Shown here in pieces: positions 48,003-56,193 of a stretch of DNA of 64,000 bases. Source of the DNA: DASWED01 sp036394995 (lineage in GTDB: Bacteria; Actinomycetota; UBA4738; JACQTL01); assembly GCA_036394995.1 (NCBI GenBank), contig DASWED010000117.1:13402-77401 (forward strand). Reading direction: 5' to 3'. Made by a program: the position numbers and the translations under genes. Each line of letters starts with the position of its first letter. The stretch's first letter is position 1. A model generated the notes under the pieces. That model was not told the DNA's origin and did no database searches. It saw only the letters and a program-made list of their open reading frames with translations.

Positions 48003-48935
48003 ATGGCTCGATCCCGGTTCTCGCGACTCGCCCTCTCGCTGTCGTTCCTCGCCGTGCTGGGCGCCGCATGCGGGCGGCTGCACCAGTCTGGCCCCGGAAC
48101 CTCCGGGACCCCCTCCTCGCCGGAGCCGTCCCCGGCGCCGTCTCCCTCGGGCATCCCCTATCCGACCGGCCCCGGCCAGCTGGTGATCCGGGTGGAGCAG
48201 GTGGGCGGGTTCATCGCGCCGACCTACCTGTTCACCCGCATCCCGATGTTCTCGCTGTTCGGCGACGGCCGGGTGATCATCGAGGGCGCGCAGACCGAGA
48301 TCTACCCCCAGCCTGCGCTGCCCCCCCTGCTGGTCCAGCAGGTCACGCCGGAGGGGGTGCAGCGCCTGCTGGAGCTCGCCCGGGCGGCCGGCCTCATGGA
48401 CAAGGACGCCCAGTACATGAACCCCCGCATCGCCGACGCCACCACCACGGTGTTCACCGTGGTCGCCGACGGCCGCACGGTGGTCGTCCGGGCCTACGCC
48501 CTGGGTGAGGGCGCGGACGACCCGTCGCTGCCTCCGCAGGACCGCGAGGGACGGCGGGCCCTCCTCCGATTCATCGAGCAGGTCACCGACCTCACCGGGA
48601 CCCTGGGCGCGGACAACGTCGGGCAACCGGAGACGTACGAGCCCGCCGCGCTGCGCCTGCTGGTGCAGAAGGGCGATCCGACGGAGGGCGGCGACCTGCA
48701 CGAGCCCGAGGTCGCGTGGCCCCTGGACACGCCGTTGTCGGAGTTCGGTCAGCCGGCCGCCGGGGCCCTGGCGGGGATGGGGCGGTGCGGTGTCGTCGAG
48801 GGCGCCGACCTCGCCGCGCTCATGCCGGCCGTGCGAGACGCCAACCAGATCTCGCCCTGGACGAGCGACGGGAAGACCTACGGCATCACGTTCCGGCCCC
48901 TCCTGCCCGACGAGTCGGGGTGCGACCAGGGCTGA
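48003..48935 (+). CDS. Hypothetical lipoprotein
   Basis: Exported lipoprotein, 310 residues. A basic N-terminus and hydrophobic stretch (LALSLSFLAVLGAAC) end in a lipobox Cys near residue 24. A Ser/Pro-rich linker follows, then two strand-rich parts, the first around LVIRVEQVGGFIAP and FSLFGDGRVIIEGAQT, the second around CGVVEGADLAALMPAV. The pattern FGDGRVI...YPQPALPPL recurs in actinobacterial secreted proteins of unknown role. The start is weakly supported, as no clear ribosome site is seen. Confidence 0.7.
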   Translation: MARSRFSRLALSLSFLAVLGAACGRLHQSGPGTSGTPSSPEPSPAPSPSGIPYPTGPGQLVIRVEQVGGFIAPTYLFTRIPMFSLFGDGRVIIEGAQTEIYPQPALPPLLVQQVTPEGVQRLLELARAAGLMDKDAQYMNPRIADATTTVFTVVADGRTVVVRAYALGEGADDPSLPPQDREGRRALLRFIEQVTDLTGTLGADNVGQPETYEPAALRLLVQKGDPTEGGDLHEPEVAWPLDTPLSEFGQPAAGALAGMGRCGVVEGADLAALMPAVRDANQISPWTSDGKTYGITFRPLLPDESGCDQG

Positions 48936-49096
48936 AAGCCCCCCGAACCGGTTCTTGACCGCATCCGGCGTGGGGCCGCCGTTCGGCCCTCAGAACGCAT
49001 GGCCGTTGGACCTGCCGTGGCCTCCCGCCGCCCGCCACGCTGATCGCGGTTCCCAGGCAGGGAGACGAGGCGGCCCGCGCCGGAAGGAGGAGGGCG

Positions 49097-50458
49097 ATGA
49101 GCGGTGAGATCGAGCGGTTGATGGCCGATGTCGTGGCCAGGAACCCCGGAGAGGTGGAGTTCCACCAGGCCGTCCGGGAGGTGGCCGAGTCGGTGGAGAT
49201 CGCGCTGCAGCGCCACCCGGAGTTCCGGGAGGCGAGGATCCTCGAGCGGATCATCGAACCGGAGCGGGTGATCATGTTCCGGGTTCCCTGGGTCGACGAC
49301 CACGGGGAGATCCAGATCAACAAGGGTTACCGCATCGAGATGAACTCGGCGATCGGGCCGTTCAAGGGCGGCCTCCGCTTCCATCCCAGCGTGTACCTGG
49401 GCCTGCTGAAGTTCCTGGCGTTCGAGCAGGTGTTCAAGAACGCGCTGACCACGCTTCCCATGGGTGGCGGCAAGGGCGGAGCCGACTTCGAGCCCAAGGG
49501 CAGGAGCGACGCCGAGGTCATGCGGTTCTGCCAGTCGTTCATGACCGAGCTGCAGCGCCACATCGGCCAGTTCACGGACGTCCCGGCCGGCGACATCGGC
49601 GTGGGGGGCCGTGAGATCGGCTACCTGTTCGGCCAGTACCGCCGGATCCGCAACGAGTTCACCGGCGTGCTGACCGGCAAGGGCCTGGCCTGGGGCGGGT
49701 CCCTCATCAGGCCCGAGGCCACCGGGTACGGCGCCGTGTACTTCGCCGACGAGATGCTGAAGACGCGCGACGAGGCCCTCGAGGGCAAGACCTGCCTGGT
49801 GTCGGGGGCCGGCAACGTGGCCCAGTACACGGTGGAGAAGCTGCTGCACATGGGGGCCAGGCCGGTCACGGTCTCGGACTCGGGCGGCTTCGTGTACGAC
49901 CCCGACGGCATCGACTTCGAGAAGCTGGGCTGGGTCATGGAGCTCAAGAACATCCGCCGCGGGCGCATCAGCGAGTACGTCGAACGGTTCCCGCGCGCGG
50001 TGTTCACGCCGGTGGACCCGAGGGCCGACTCCAACCCCCTGTGGGACATGCCGGCCGACTGCGCGTTCCCCAGCGCGACCCAGAACGAGATCGGGGCCAA
50101 GGACGCCGCGAACCTGCTGAACAACGGGGTGTACGTGGTGGCGGAGGGCGCGAACATGCCCACGGTCCCCGAGGGCGTCGAGCAGTTCATCGGGGCCGGC
50201 ATCCTGTACGGGCCCGGCAAGGCCGCGAACGCCGGTGGCGTGGCGGTGTCCGGCCTCGAGATGTCACAGGACGCCCTGCACCTCGCGTGGGGACGGGAGG
50301 AGGTGGACGCCAGGCTGAAGGACATCATGAAGGCGATCCATCAGCAGTGCCGCGAGACCGCGGAGGACTACGGGACGCCGGGAAACTACGTGAACGGGGC
50401 CAACATCGCCGGCTTCCTCAAGGTCGGCGGCGCGATGCTGGACCAGGGCATCGTCTGA
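49097..50458 (+). CDS. gdhA: NADP-type glutamate dehydrogenase
   Basis: Reversible amination of 2-oxoglutarate with ammonia, the low-affinity nitrogen assimilation route. The 453-residue length and motifs fit the hexameric small-subunit type: GYRIEMNSAIGPFKGG, catalytic Lys in LPMGGGKGGADF, DVPAGDIGVGGREIG and coenzyme-binding VSGAGNVAQYTVEKL. The ATG follows AAGGAGGAGGG. A 14-base hairpin follows the stop. Confidence 0.96.
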   Translation: MSGEIERLMADVVARNPGEVEFHQAVREVAESVEIALQRHPEFREARILERIIEPERVIMFRVPWVDDHGEIQINKGYRIEMNSAIGPFKGGLRFHPSVYLGLLKFLAFEQVFKNALTTLPMGGGKGGADFEPKGRSDAEVMRFCQSFMTELQRHIGQFTDVPAGDIGVGGREIGYLFGQYRRIRNEFTGVLTGKGLAWGGSLIRPEATGYGAVYFADEMLKTRDEALEGKTCLVSGAGNVAQYTVEKLLHMGARPVTVSDSGGFVYDPDGIDFEKLGWVMELKNIRRGRISEYVERFPRAVFTPVDPRADSNPLWDMPADCAFPSATQNEIGAKDAANLLNNGVYVVAEGANMPTVPEGVEQFIGAGILYGPGKAANAGGVAVSGLEMSQDALHLAWGREEVDARLKDIMKAIHQQCRETAEDYGTPGNYVNGANIAGFLKVGGAMLDQGIV

Positions 50459-50470
50459 CCCCGACGCACC

Positions 50471-50508
50471 CGACGGGCCGGGGGGCCGGCGTCGCCCCCG
50501 GCCCGTCG
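50471..50508. terminator. Strong bidirectional hairpin after gdhA
   Basis: CGACGGGCCGGGGG and CCCCCGGCCCGTCG are perfect 14-base arms around a 10-base loop, between the convergent gdhA and GH15 genes. A short TTT follows on the plus strand. Confidence 0.78.
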
Positions 50509-50525
50509 GCTTTCCGCCGGGAGGA

Positions 50526-52406
50526 TCAGGTGGGGGCGTTGGGGGGCTGGAACCCGATCGTTCGTCCCTGGGCCTCGGACCGGATCACGTGCATGACGGC
50601 GTTGATGAGGGCCAGGTGGGTGAAGGCCTGGGGGAAGTTCCCGAGGTGCCGGCCGCTGCGCGGGTCGATCTCCTCGGCGTAGAGGCCGAGGGGGCTCGCG
50701 TAGGACATCAGCTTCTCGCACAGCTCGCGGGCCCGGGCCAGCTCGCCGATCTCCACCAGCGCGGAGACCAGCCAGAACGAGCAGATGGTGAACGTCCCCT
50801 CGCGGCCGGCCAGCCCGTCGTCCGTCTCGTCGGTTCGATACCGCAGGACCAGGCCGTCGTCGGTGAGCTCGTCGGCGATGGCCAGGACGGTGTCGCGGAT
50901 CCGCGGATCGTCCGAGGGGAGGAACCGCAGCAGCGGCATCAGCAGCAGCGACGCGTCCAGGGCCGTCGTCTCGTAGTGCTGGACGAACACGCCGCGCTCG
51001 TCGACACCGCGGCGGCAGATGTCGGCGTGGATCTCGTCGGCCACCTTCTGCCACTGGGTCGCCAGGTCCTCCTCGTCGCGGAGCCTGGCCAGGCGGGCTC
51101 CACGGTCGCACGCCACCCAGCACATGAGCTTCGACGAGGTGAAGTGCTTGGGTTCCCCCCGGACCTCCCACAGGCCGCTGTCCGGCAGGTGCCAGTTCGC
51201 GATGGCGTTCTCGACCTGTCGAACCATGAGCGGCCACACCCGCTCGGGGAGGTGGTCACGCGACCTGGTGTGGAGGTAGACGGAGTCCAGGAACGCACCC
51301 CACACGTCGTGCTGCCGCTGGCGGTACGCGGCGTTCCCGATCCGGACGGGGCGGGCCCCCTCGTAGCCCCCGAGGTGCCATAGGATCTCCTCCTCGAGCT
51401 CCCGTTCGCCCTGGACCCCGTACAGGATCTGGAGGTCATCCTGGCCCTCGGCCACGTCGGCCACGAAGTAGAAGAAGTCGTTCGCCTCCCAGTCGAAGCC
51501 CAGCGTGTACAGCCCCCACAGGGCGAACGTGGCGTCACGGATCCAGCTGTACCGGTAGTCCCAGTTCCGCTCGCCGCCGGGCGTCTCCGGGAGCGAGGTG
51601 GTCGCGGCCGCGAGGAGGGCCCCGGTGGGCGCGTAGATCAGTCCCTTCAGGGTGAGGGCGCTCCGCTGGAGGAACGTTCGCCAGGGGTGGTCGGGGAACT
51701 GGCCGCGGTCGAGCCAGTGCTGCCAGTGGTGCGCGGTCCACACCGCGCGCTCGTATGCCTCCTCGTACGTCGTCGGGGGAGCGACCGGGCTCCAGGACAG
51801 CGCGCAGAACCGGACCTCGCCCTCCTTGATCAGCGTCCGTGAGATGGCGCGAGGCCCCTCGAAGCCGACGCGCATGTCGGTGGTCAGCCGGAGCTCCACG
51901 TCGCACCCGTCGGCCCGGCACACGGCCTCGTGATAGCCCGGGCCCGTGAACTCCCAGTGTCCCTGCTCGCGGCCGTACAGGAACGCCGGCTCGCAGTCGA
52001 GGGCCATCTGGACCTCGCCATTCACGCACCGGATCGTCCGCAGGAGCACGTGGTCCGCGTCGTAGTCGGTGGGGGAACGGCGGTACGTGTTCGAGCGGTC
52101 GTCGTCGTGGTGCCACGGGCCGATCAGCAGGACGTCGCGAACGATGACCCAGCCGCCGCGGGTTCCCCAGCTGGTCTCGAGCACCATCGTCCCGGGGAGA
52201 TAGCGGCGGGAGGCGGGGACCAGCACGTCGGCCGGACCGAGCCGGAAGAACCCGGCCGCCCGATCCAGGACGGCCCCGAACACGCTGGGGCTGTCGGGCC
52301 GGGGGAGGCACAGCCATTCCACGCTCCCCGACGGGGCCACCAGCGCGTTGACCTGGCCGTCCGACAGGAAGCCGTACTCGGCGATGGGCGGAAATGGCCT
52401 GTCCGT
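50526..52406 (-). CDS. Glycoside hydrolase family 15 (glucoamylase/trehalase-like), probable ACG start
   Basis: Cytoplasmic GH15 enzyme, 626 residues, cleaving glucose from alpha-glucans or trehalose; actinobacterial members are often trehalases. The N-terminal beta domain has IAEYGFLSDGQVNAL and WLCLPRPDSPSVFGAVLD. The (alpha/alpha)6 barrel has GGERNWDYRYSWIRDAT and the acid Glu in LWEVRGEPKHFTSSKLM. No ATG, GTG or TTG precedes the conserved N-terminus in frame. ACG at 52404-52406 lies 7 bases after a TACAAT -10, exactly where other genes here have GTG. A GTG about 55 bases further would cut conserved residues. It may work with glycogen metabolism (GlgM at 9.6 kb). Confidence 0.87.
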   Translation of the reverse strand, partial: TDRPFPPIAEYGFLSDGQVNALVAPSGSVEWLCLPRPDSPSVFGAVLDRAAGFFRLGPADVLVPASRRYLPGTMVLETSWGTRGGWVIVRDVLLIGPWHHDDDRSNTYRRSPTDYDADHVLLRTIRCVNGEVQMALDCEPAFLYGREQGHWEFTGPGYHEAVCRADGCDVELRLTTDMRVGFEGPRAISRTLIKEGEVRFCALSWSPVAPPTTYEEAYERAVWTAHHWQHWLDRGQFPDHPWRTFLQRSALTLKGLIYAPTGALLAAATTSLPETPGGERNWDYRYSWIRDATFALWGLYTLGFDWEANDFFYFVADVAEGQDDLQILYGVQGERELEEEILWHLGGYEGARPVRIGNAAYRQRQHDVWGAFLDSVYLHTRSRDHLPERVWPLMVRQVENAIANWHLPDSGLWEVRGEPKHFTSSKLMCWVACDRGARLARLRDEEDLATQWQKVADEIHADICRRGVDERGVFVQHYETTALDASLLLMPLLRFLPSDDPRIRDTVLAIADELTDDGLVLRYRTDETDDGLAGREGTFTICSFWLVSALVEIGELARARELCEKLMSYASPLGLYAEEIDPRSGRHLGNFPQAFTHLALINAVMHVIRSEAQGRTIGFQPPNAPT

Positions 52407-52413
52407 GCGCGAA

Positions 52414-52419
52414 ATTGTA
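52414..52419 (-). promoter_or_regulatory. -10 element TACAAT ahead of the GH15 ACG start
   Basis: TACAAT on the minus strand, then TTCGCGC (7 bases), then ACG. It is near-identical in layout to TAGGAT-TCGCGCC-GTG at 46657. Confidence 0.6.
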
Positions 52420-52459
52420 AGCCCGCGACCGCCCCGGGAGGGCGACGTCAGCCCGGGGG

Positions 52460-53380
52460 TTACGACCCGTCCTCCGAGGCCGCTTGCTTCTCGGCCCTTC
52501 TCACCGTCCTGGCGATCCGTGCGGCCGCTCCGGCTCTGGTCGAAGGCTTGCTCGGGTCGTTCGTGGCGCCGAGCTTCCTCCGCAGGACGTCCATGAATCC
52601 CTCCAGCTCGGCGAGACGGTCTGCCGCGTCCGGTTCGTCGTCGCCCCGCCTCTCCATGGTCGTGACGTCGCCGGCGTCCCCCGTGATCCTGGACAGCGGA
52701 ACGAGCAGCGCGTTGATGTCCCCGTCCCGGTTGAACCCCGACAGGGTCATCGGGCCGGGGCCGTCCTCGCCGTTCGTGTACTGGATGAGGCCGACCCGGT
52801 TGGCCGGGCAGCCGATCTGCTCCGGCTCCGCGTAGCTGATGAAGTCGCCCCTCGTCCAGTCCGCGACGTCGTCGCCACGGAAGGCGTTGTCGTATCGCTT
52901 GATCCAGGCGATCACGTACGGCATGCCCTGGAAGAGGTCCGTCCAGACGATCCCCCGGTCGGCCAGGAAGCTCCGGCCGTACGCCACGATCGGCTTGTCG
53001 GGCAGGAGCTCGTGGAGGCGCTGGACGTAGGCCCTGACCACGCGGACGATCGTGGCGGTCGACGCGTCGCCGTTGAAGCTCGGCTTGCCCTGGGTGCCCT
53101 CCTCGACGTCGAGCGCGTAGGCGTCCGCGTCCGGGGCAGCGTCCAGGAAGGCCTCGGCCTGGGCGGCTCCGTCCTGGCGCATGAGGACCCAGTGGTATGC
53201 GCCGACCTTGAGGCCCGCGGCCCTGGCCTGCCTGGACCGGGTCGCGAAGAACTCCTCGTTCTCCGAGGAGGACAGCCCTTCCAGCGCCTTGATCCAGATG
53301 AACGGGGACACCCTGACCAGATCGGTGTACACGCTCTGGAAGCCGTCTTCGTGATACTCGTCCGCCACGAGGACCGCCAT
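52460..53380 (-). CDS. GH25-like (lysozyme-type) glycosidase domain protein
   Basis: TIM-barrel protein of 306 residues resembling GH25 muramidases. The strand-4-type motif AYALDVEEG supplies the Asp-x-Glu acid pair, with VGAYHWVL and CPANRVGLIQYTN as other barrel-end blocks. There is no signal peptide, which is unusual for a cell-wall hydrolase. A C-terminal 60-residue Arg/Ala/Lys-rich tail (ADRLAELEGFMDVLRRK, ARIARTVRRAEKQ) is likely helical. The ATG at 53378-53380 follows GGGGAGGGG; upstream in-frame codons are not conserved-looking. Substrate is uncertain. Confidence 0.75.
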   Translation of the reverse strand: MAVLVADEYHEDGFQSVYTDLVRVSPFIWIKALEGLSSSENEEFFATRSRQARAAGLKVGAYHWVLMRQDGAAQAEAFLDAAPDADAYALDVEEGTQGKPSFNGDASTATIVRVVRAYVQRLHELLPDKPIVAYGRSFLADRGIVWTDLFQGMPYVIAWIKRYDNAFRGDDVADWTRGDFISYAEPEQIGCPANRVGLIQYTNGEDGPGPMTLSGFNRDGDINALLVPLSRITGDAGDVTTMERRGDDEPDAADRLAELEGFMDVLRRKLGATNDPSKPSTRAGAAARIARTVRRAEKQAASEDGS

Positions 53381-53546
53381 CGGCCGCCCCTCCCCAGGTG
53401 AGTGCGCTCCACGGGCGACCGGCCCTCGGTCGAACGCGCCCCGCACGATACGCCGACGGTGAAAACCGGTCAATTCCGGCGATGTAGCACATTCGCCGGC
53501 CATTCCGCGAGGCTCAGTCCCACGGGTGGTTCAGCTCACACCCCAT

Positions 53547-53831
53547 CTACATGTCGGTGAGCTCGAGGGCGCTCCCGGGCCGGAACTTGGGGGCGTATTC
53601 CTCGGCGTCCTCCGATCCGGGGACGAACTCGACCAGATTGGGACGGCGCTCGAGGGAGCGTCCGTCGCGCTGGTCCCGAAGCTCGACGGCGATGTTCGCG
53701 TTGTCCCGATCGAACAGGCCGAGCCCGTCGCGGGCGTACACCTCGGTCAGGATCGACGGCGCGACCGCGAGCCGGACCCTCATCCCGTCGGCGTCGACAA
53801 CGATCTCCACACGGATCAGCGGCTGACCCAT
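53547..53831 (-). CDS. Small hypothetical protein
   Basis: Unrecognised 94-residue acidic protein. The first half is strand-like (PLIRVEIVVDADGMRVRLAV), the second is charged and probably flexible (RDQRDGRSLERRP, GSEDAEEYAPKFRP). It has no membrane or export signal. The ATG follows AAAGGA. It lies 166 bases upstream of the GH25-like gene in the same direction and is divergent from the beta-helix gene. Confidence 0.55.
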   Translation of the reverse strand: MGQPLIRVEIVVDADGMRVRLAVAPSILTEVYARDGLGLFDRDNANIAVELRDQRDGRSLERRPNLVEFVPGSEDAEEYAPKFRPGSALELTDM

Positions 53832-53941
53832 CGGTGTCCTTTCGTTCCATGCCGATCGTCGTTTGCGCCCATCAGGGGATCAGAGTATGAGTTCGCAGGA
53901 TATCGCCCGATTGGTCGAGGGGGTGGCGGAAGGGGACTGCG

Positions 53942-55108
53942 ATGGGGAGGGCCCTCGGCATCGGAGCAGTGACCGTCTTCATGGTGGCGGTGGGGGCGGC
54001 GCAGGCCCTCCCCGCAGGCGGGTCGGCCGCCTCGACGATCGTGGTCCATCCGGGGCAGTCGATCCAGGCGGCGGTCGACGCGGCCTCGCCGGGCAGCACG
54101 ATTCTCATCCGACCCGGAATCTATGAAGAGACAGGGCGGCCCTGCCCCAGCGAGCCCGGCGTCACGTGCGCGGTCGTCATCTCGACCGACGGCATCTCGA
54201 TCATCGGTCAACCGCGTCCGGGGAGGCCGGTCGTCCTGCAGAACGCGGGCGCGCAGGACCAGGGGGTCGCCATCGCGAAGAGCGGAGATCCGGCTTGCCT
54301 GAGCGATACCAGCCTCCGCGTCGACGGAGCGCTGATTCGGGGGCTCACCGTCAACGGCTTCGAGGGGATCGGTGTGCTGCTGTTCTGCGCCGACCACTGG
54401 CGAGTGTCCGACGTGAGCGCCAACGACAACGGCGAGTACGGCATCTTCCCCTCCCATTCAGGGCCGGGACGGGTGGATCACTCGGTGGCCACGGGCTCGA
54501 ACGACACCGGGATCTACGTCGGGCAGTCGCATGACGTGCGCCTCGATCACGACACCGCCGTCGGCAACGTGAGCGGCTTCGAGATCGAGAACAGCACCGC
54601 GGTCCGCGCGGACCACAACGTCGCCACGGGGAACACGGGCGGGATCCTCTCGTTCGTGCTGCCGTTCCTCGACGTCACGACGAACTCCGGGAACCGGATC
54701 GACCACAACCGCGTGAGCGGGAACAACAAGCCGAACACGTGCGAGGAACCCGGCGACGAGGTCTGCAACGTCCCGCCCGGGACCGGAATCCTGCTGGTGG
54801 CCGCGGATGCCAACGTGGTCGATCACAACACGGTCACCGACAACGACTCCTTCGGCATCGGCGTCGGCAACCTGTGCGTCCTGCTCCACCTCACCCCCGC
54901 CCAGTGTGGGCTCCTCGGCATCGAACCGAATCCCGACTTCGATCGGATCGCGTTCAACGTGGTCGTCGAGAACGGAGGCTCGCCGGACCCGTCTCTCGCT
55001 CCTCTCCCGGGCGCCGACCTGCTGTGGGACACGACCGGAACAGGCAACTGCTGGCAGTCGAACATCGCGGAGACGACGTTCCCGGCGGTCCTTCCCTCGT
55101 GCCGTTGA
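53942..55108 (+). CDS. Secreted right-handed parallel beta-helix protein
   Basis: Exported protein of 388 residues with a signal peptide (residues 1-29, ending near AGGSAAS). The body opens with TIVVHPGQSIQAAVDAASPG and STILIRPGIYEE, the usual start of pectate-lyase-fold/NosD-like repeats. It continues as coils with a recurring D/N-H-N pattern: RLDHDTAVGN, RADHNVATGN, RIDHNRVSGN, VVDHNTVTDN. Extracellular carbohydrate binding or cleavage is possible, but no catalytic set is clear. ATG with AAGGGG upstream. Confidence 0.82.
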   Translation: MGRALGIGAVTVFMVAVGAAQALPAGGSAASTIVVHPGQSIQAAVDAASPGSTILIRPGIYEETGRPCPSEPGVTCAVVISTDGISIIGQPRPGRPVVLQNAGAQDQGVAIAKSGDPACLSDTSLRVDGALIRGLTVNGFEGIGVLLFCADHWRVSDVSANDNGEYGIFPSHSGPGRVDHSVATGSNDTGIYVGQSHDVRLDHDTAVGNVSGFEIENSTAVRADHNVATGNTGGILSFVLPFLDVTTNSGNRIDHNRVSGNNKPNTCEEPGDEVCNVPPGTGILLVAADANVVDHNTVTDNDSFGIGVGNLCVLLHLTPAQCGLLGIEPNPDFDRIAFNVVVENGGSPDPSLAPLPGADLLWDTTGTGNCWQSNIAETTFPAVLPSCR

Positions 55109-55292
55109 CCCGATGCCGGTCGAGGAGGCGATCGCGTGGAAGTCGCGTACGGCGTGCATCGGCTGACCGGTGGGGTGCCGCCCGCCTCCTGGCCACGCGC
55201 CGTCGTGCCACCTCCCACGGTCGGCAACACGGGAGCGGGCGCTCCTGGCGGCGCTGACCGTAGGCTCCGACGCGGCGTCTGAGGACTACCGG
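55109..55292. other. Intergenic, nothing convincing
   Basis: About 180 bases between the beta-helix gene and the hairpin downstream of tetR. Open frames here lack ribosome sites and recognisable sequence. Confidence 0.5.
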
Positions 55293-55342
55293 GAACGGGG
55301 GATTTCCGGATGGGCCCCGTGTGCCGGATCCGTCCCCCGTTC
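55293..55342. terminator. Inverted repeat after the tetR gene
   Basis: GAACGGGGGA and TCCCCCGTTC are perfect 10-base arms, with a 30-base loop that can fold further (TCCGGA is self-complementary). It lies 5 bases beyond the tetR stop on the minus strand, where a terminator is expected. Confidence 0.5.
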
Positions 55343-55347
55343 GGGAC

Positions 55348-56067
55348 TTACCGGGTGTGGGCCCCCCGGGTCCGGAGGCCCTCGATGAGGAGCTCGAGCC
55401 CGAAGTCGAACTGCATGTCGAGGTCGCAGTTCATCAGGTAGGGCATCGCTTCGGTGAGACGGGGGAGGTCCGCCGAGGCCACCAGTCTGGCCATCTCCTG
55501 ATGGCTCTGGGCATGCTCCTCGTCGCCCGGTCCTCCGACCATCAGGCCGAGCTCCATCGCCACCGAGCCCAGGATGTAGCTCCCGAACGCGTGGAACGCC
55601 TGGGCGGCGTCGGCGGGGGACAGGCCCGCGGATCGGAAGAGATCCAGGGTGTACTCGTAGACCTGCAGCGAGTCGGCGTTCGTGAACGGCTTTTCGCGTT
55701 CGGTGAGGAGCCTCATCACGCTCGGATGGGCCAGCAGCAGCCGCCGGAACTCGCGAGCGGTGAGGCGGGCGGCTTCCATCCAGTGGTCGGCCCGGGGGAC
55801 CCGGAACTCCCGCAGGACCTCCTCGCTGATCCCGTCGAGGATGTCCTCCTTGTCGCGGACGTGGTTGTACAGCGACATGGCCTCGCACCCCAGGTCGCGC
55901 CCGACCCGGCGCATGGTGACCGCGTCCAGGCCCTCCTCGTCCATGATCCGCAGGGCCGCCCGGATGATGCGCTCGCGGGTGAGCGGCTCCCGGCGAGGCC
56001 GCGCCGGGCCGTCCGGCGCCGCCGGGGCGTCGGCGGCGGTGTTCTCGGAGGTTCTCGAGGCGTTCAC
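55348..56067 (-). CDS. TetR-family repressor of the adjacent MMPL transporter
   Basis: 239-residue regulator. A 25-residue Ala/Pro-rich lead is followed by the TetR HTH: LTRERIIRAALRIMDEEG, TMRRVGRDLGCEAMSLYNHV and the start of the ligand domain DKEDILDGISEEV, of the TetR_C (tetracycline-repressor-like) subgroup. It is divergent from the MMPL pump, and the intervening region holds a dense set of GGCGTAAG half-sites overlapping its own -35. Autoregulation and control of the pump by a pumped or toxic ligand are likely. GTG start, with GAGGGGGAAG upstream. Confidence 0.9.
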   Translation of the reverse strand: MNASRTSENTAADAPAAPDGPARPRREPLTRERIIRAALRIMDEEGLDAVTMRRVGRDLGCEAMSLYNHVRDKEDILDGISEEVLREFRVPRADHWMEAARLTAREFRRLLLAHPSVMRLLTEREKPFTNADSLQVYEYTLDLFRSAGLSPADAAQAFHAFGSYILGSVAMELGLMVGGPGDEEHAQSHQEMARLVASADLPRLTEAMPYLMNCDLDMQFDFGLELLIEGLRTRGAHTR

Positions 56068-56099
56068 GATTCGTTCTTCCCCCTCGGGTTGACGCTTAC

Positions 56100-56154
56100 A
56101 GCGTACGTGCGGTAACTTACGCCGTCAACATATGGCGTAAGCATATGGCGTAAG
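56100..56154. promoter_or_regulatory. tetR/MMPL operator array with tetR promoter
   Basis: CTTACGCC (56116-56123) and GGCGTAAG (56134-56141) form an inverted repeat with 8-base arms. CATATGGCGTAAG then occurs twice in perfect tandem (56129-56141 and 56142-56154). On the minus strand the tetR promoter TTGACG-N17-TACGCT (56100-56128) has its -35 inside the inverted repeat. Repressor binding should shut off tetR and probably the pump. Confidence 0.75.
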
Positions 56155-56193
56155 CCGTTGCCCCGAGTGTAGAGCCTCAGGAGGTCCGAAGCG

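Noticed and set aside
56129..56154. Tandem 13-base repeats as a CRISPR or mobile-element mark
   Set aside because: There are only two contiguous copies with no spacer, inside a divergent regulator/transporter promoter, so an operator is the simpler reading.
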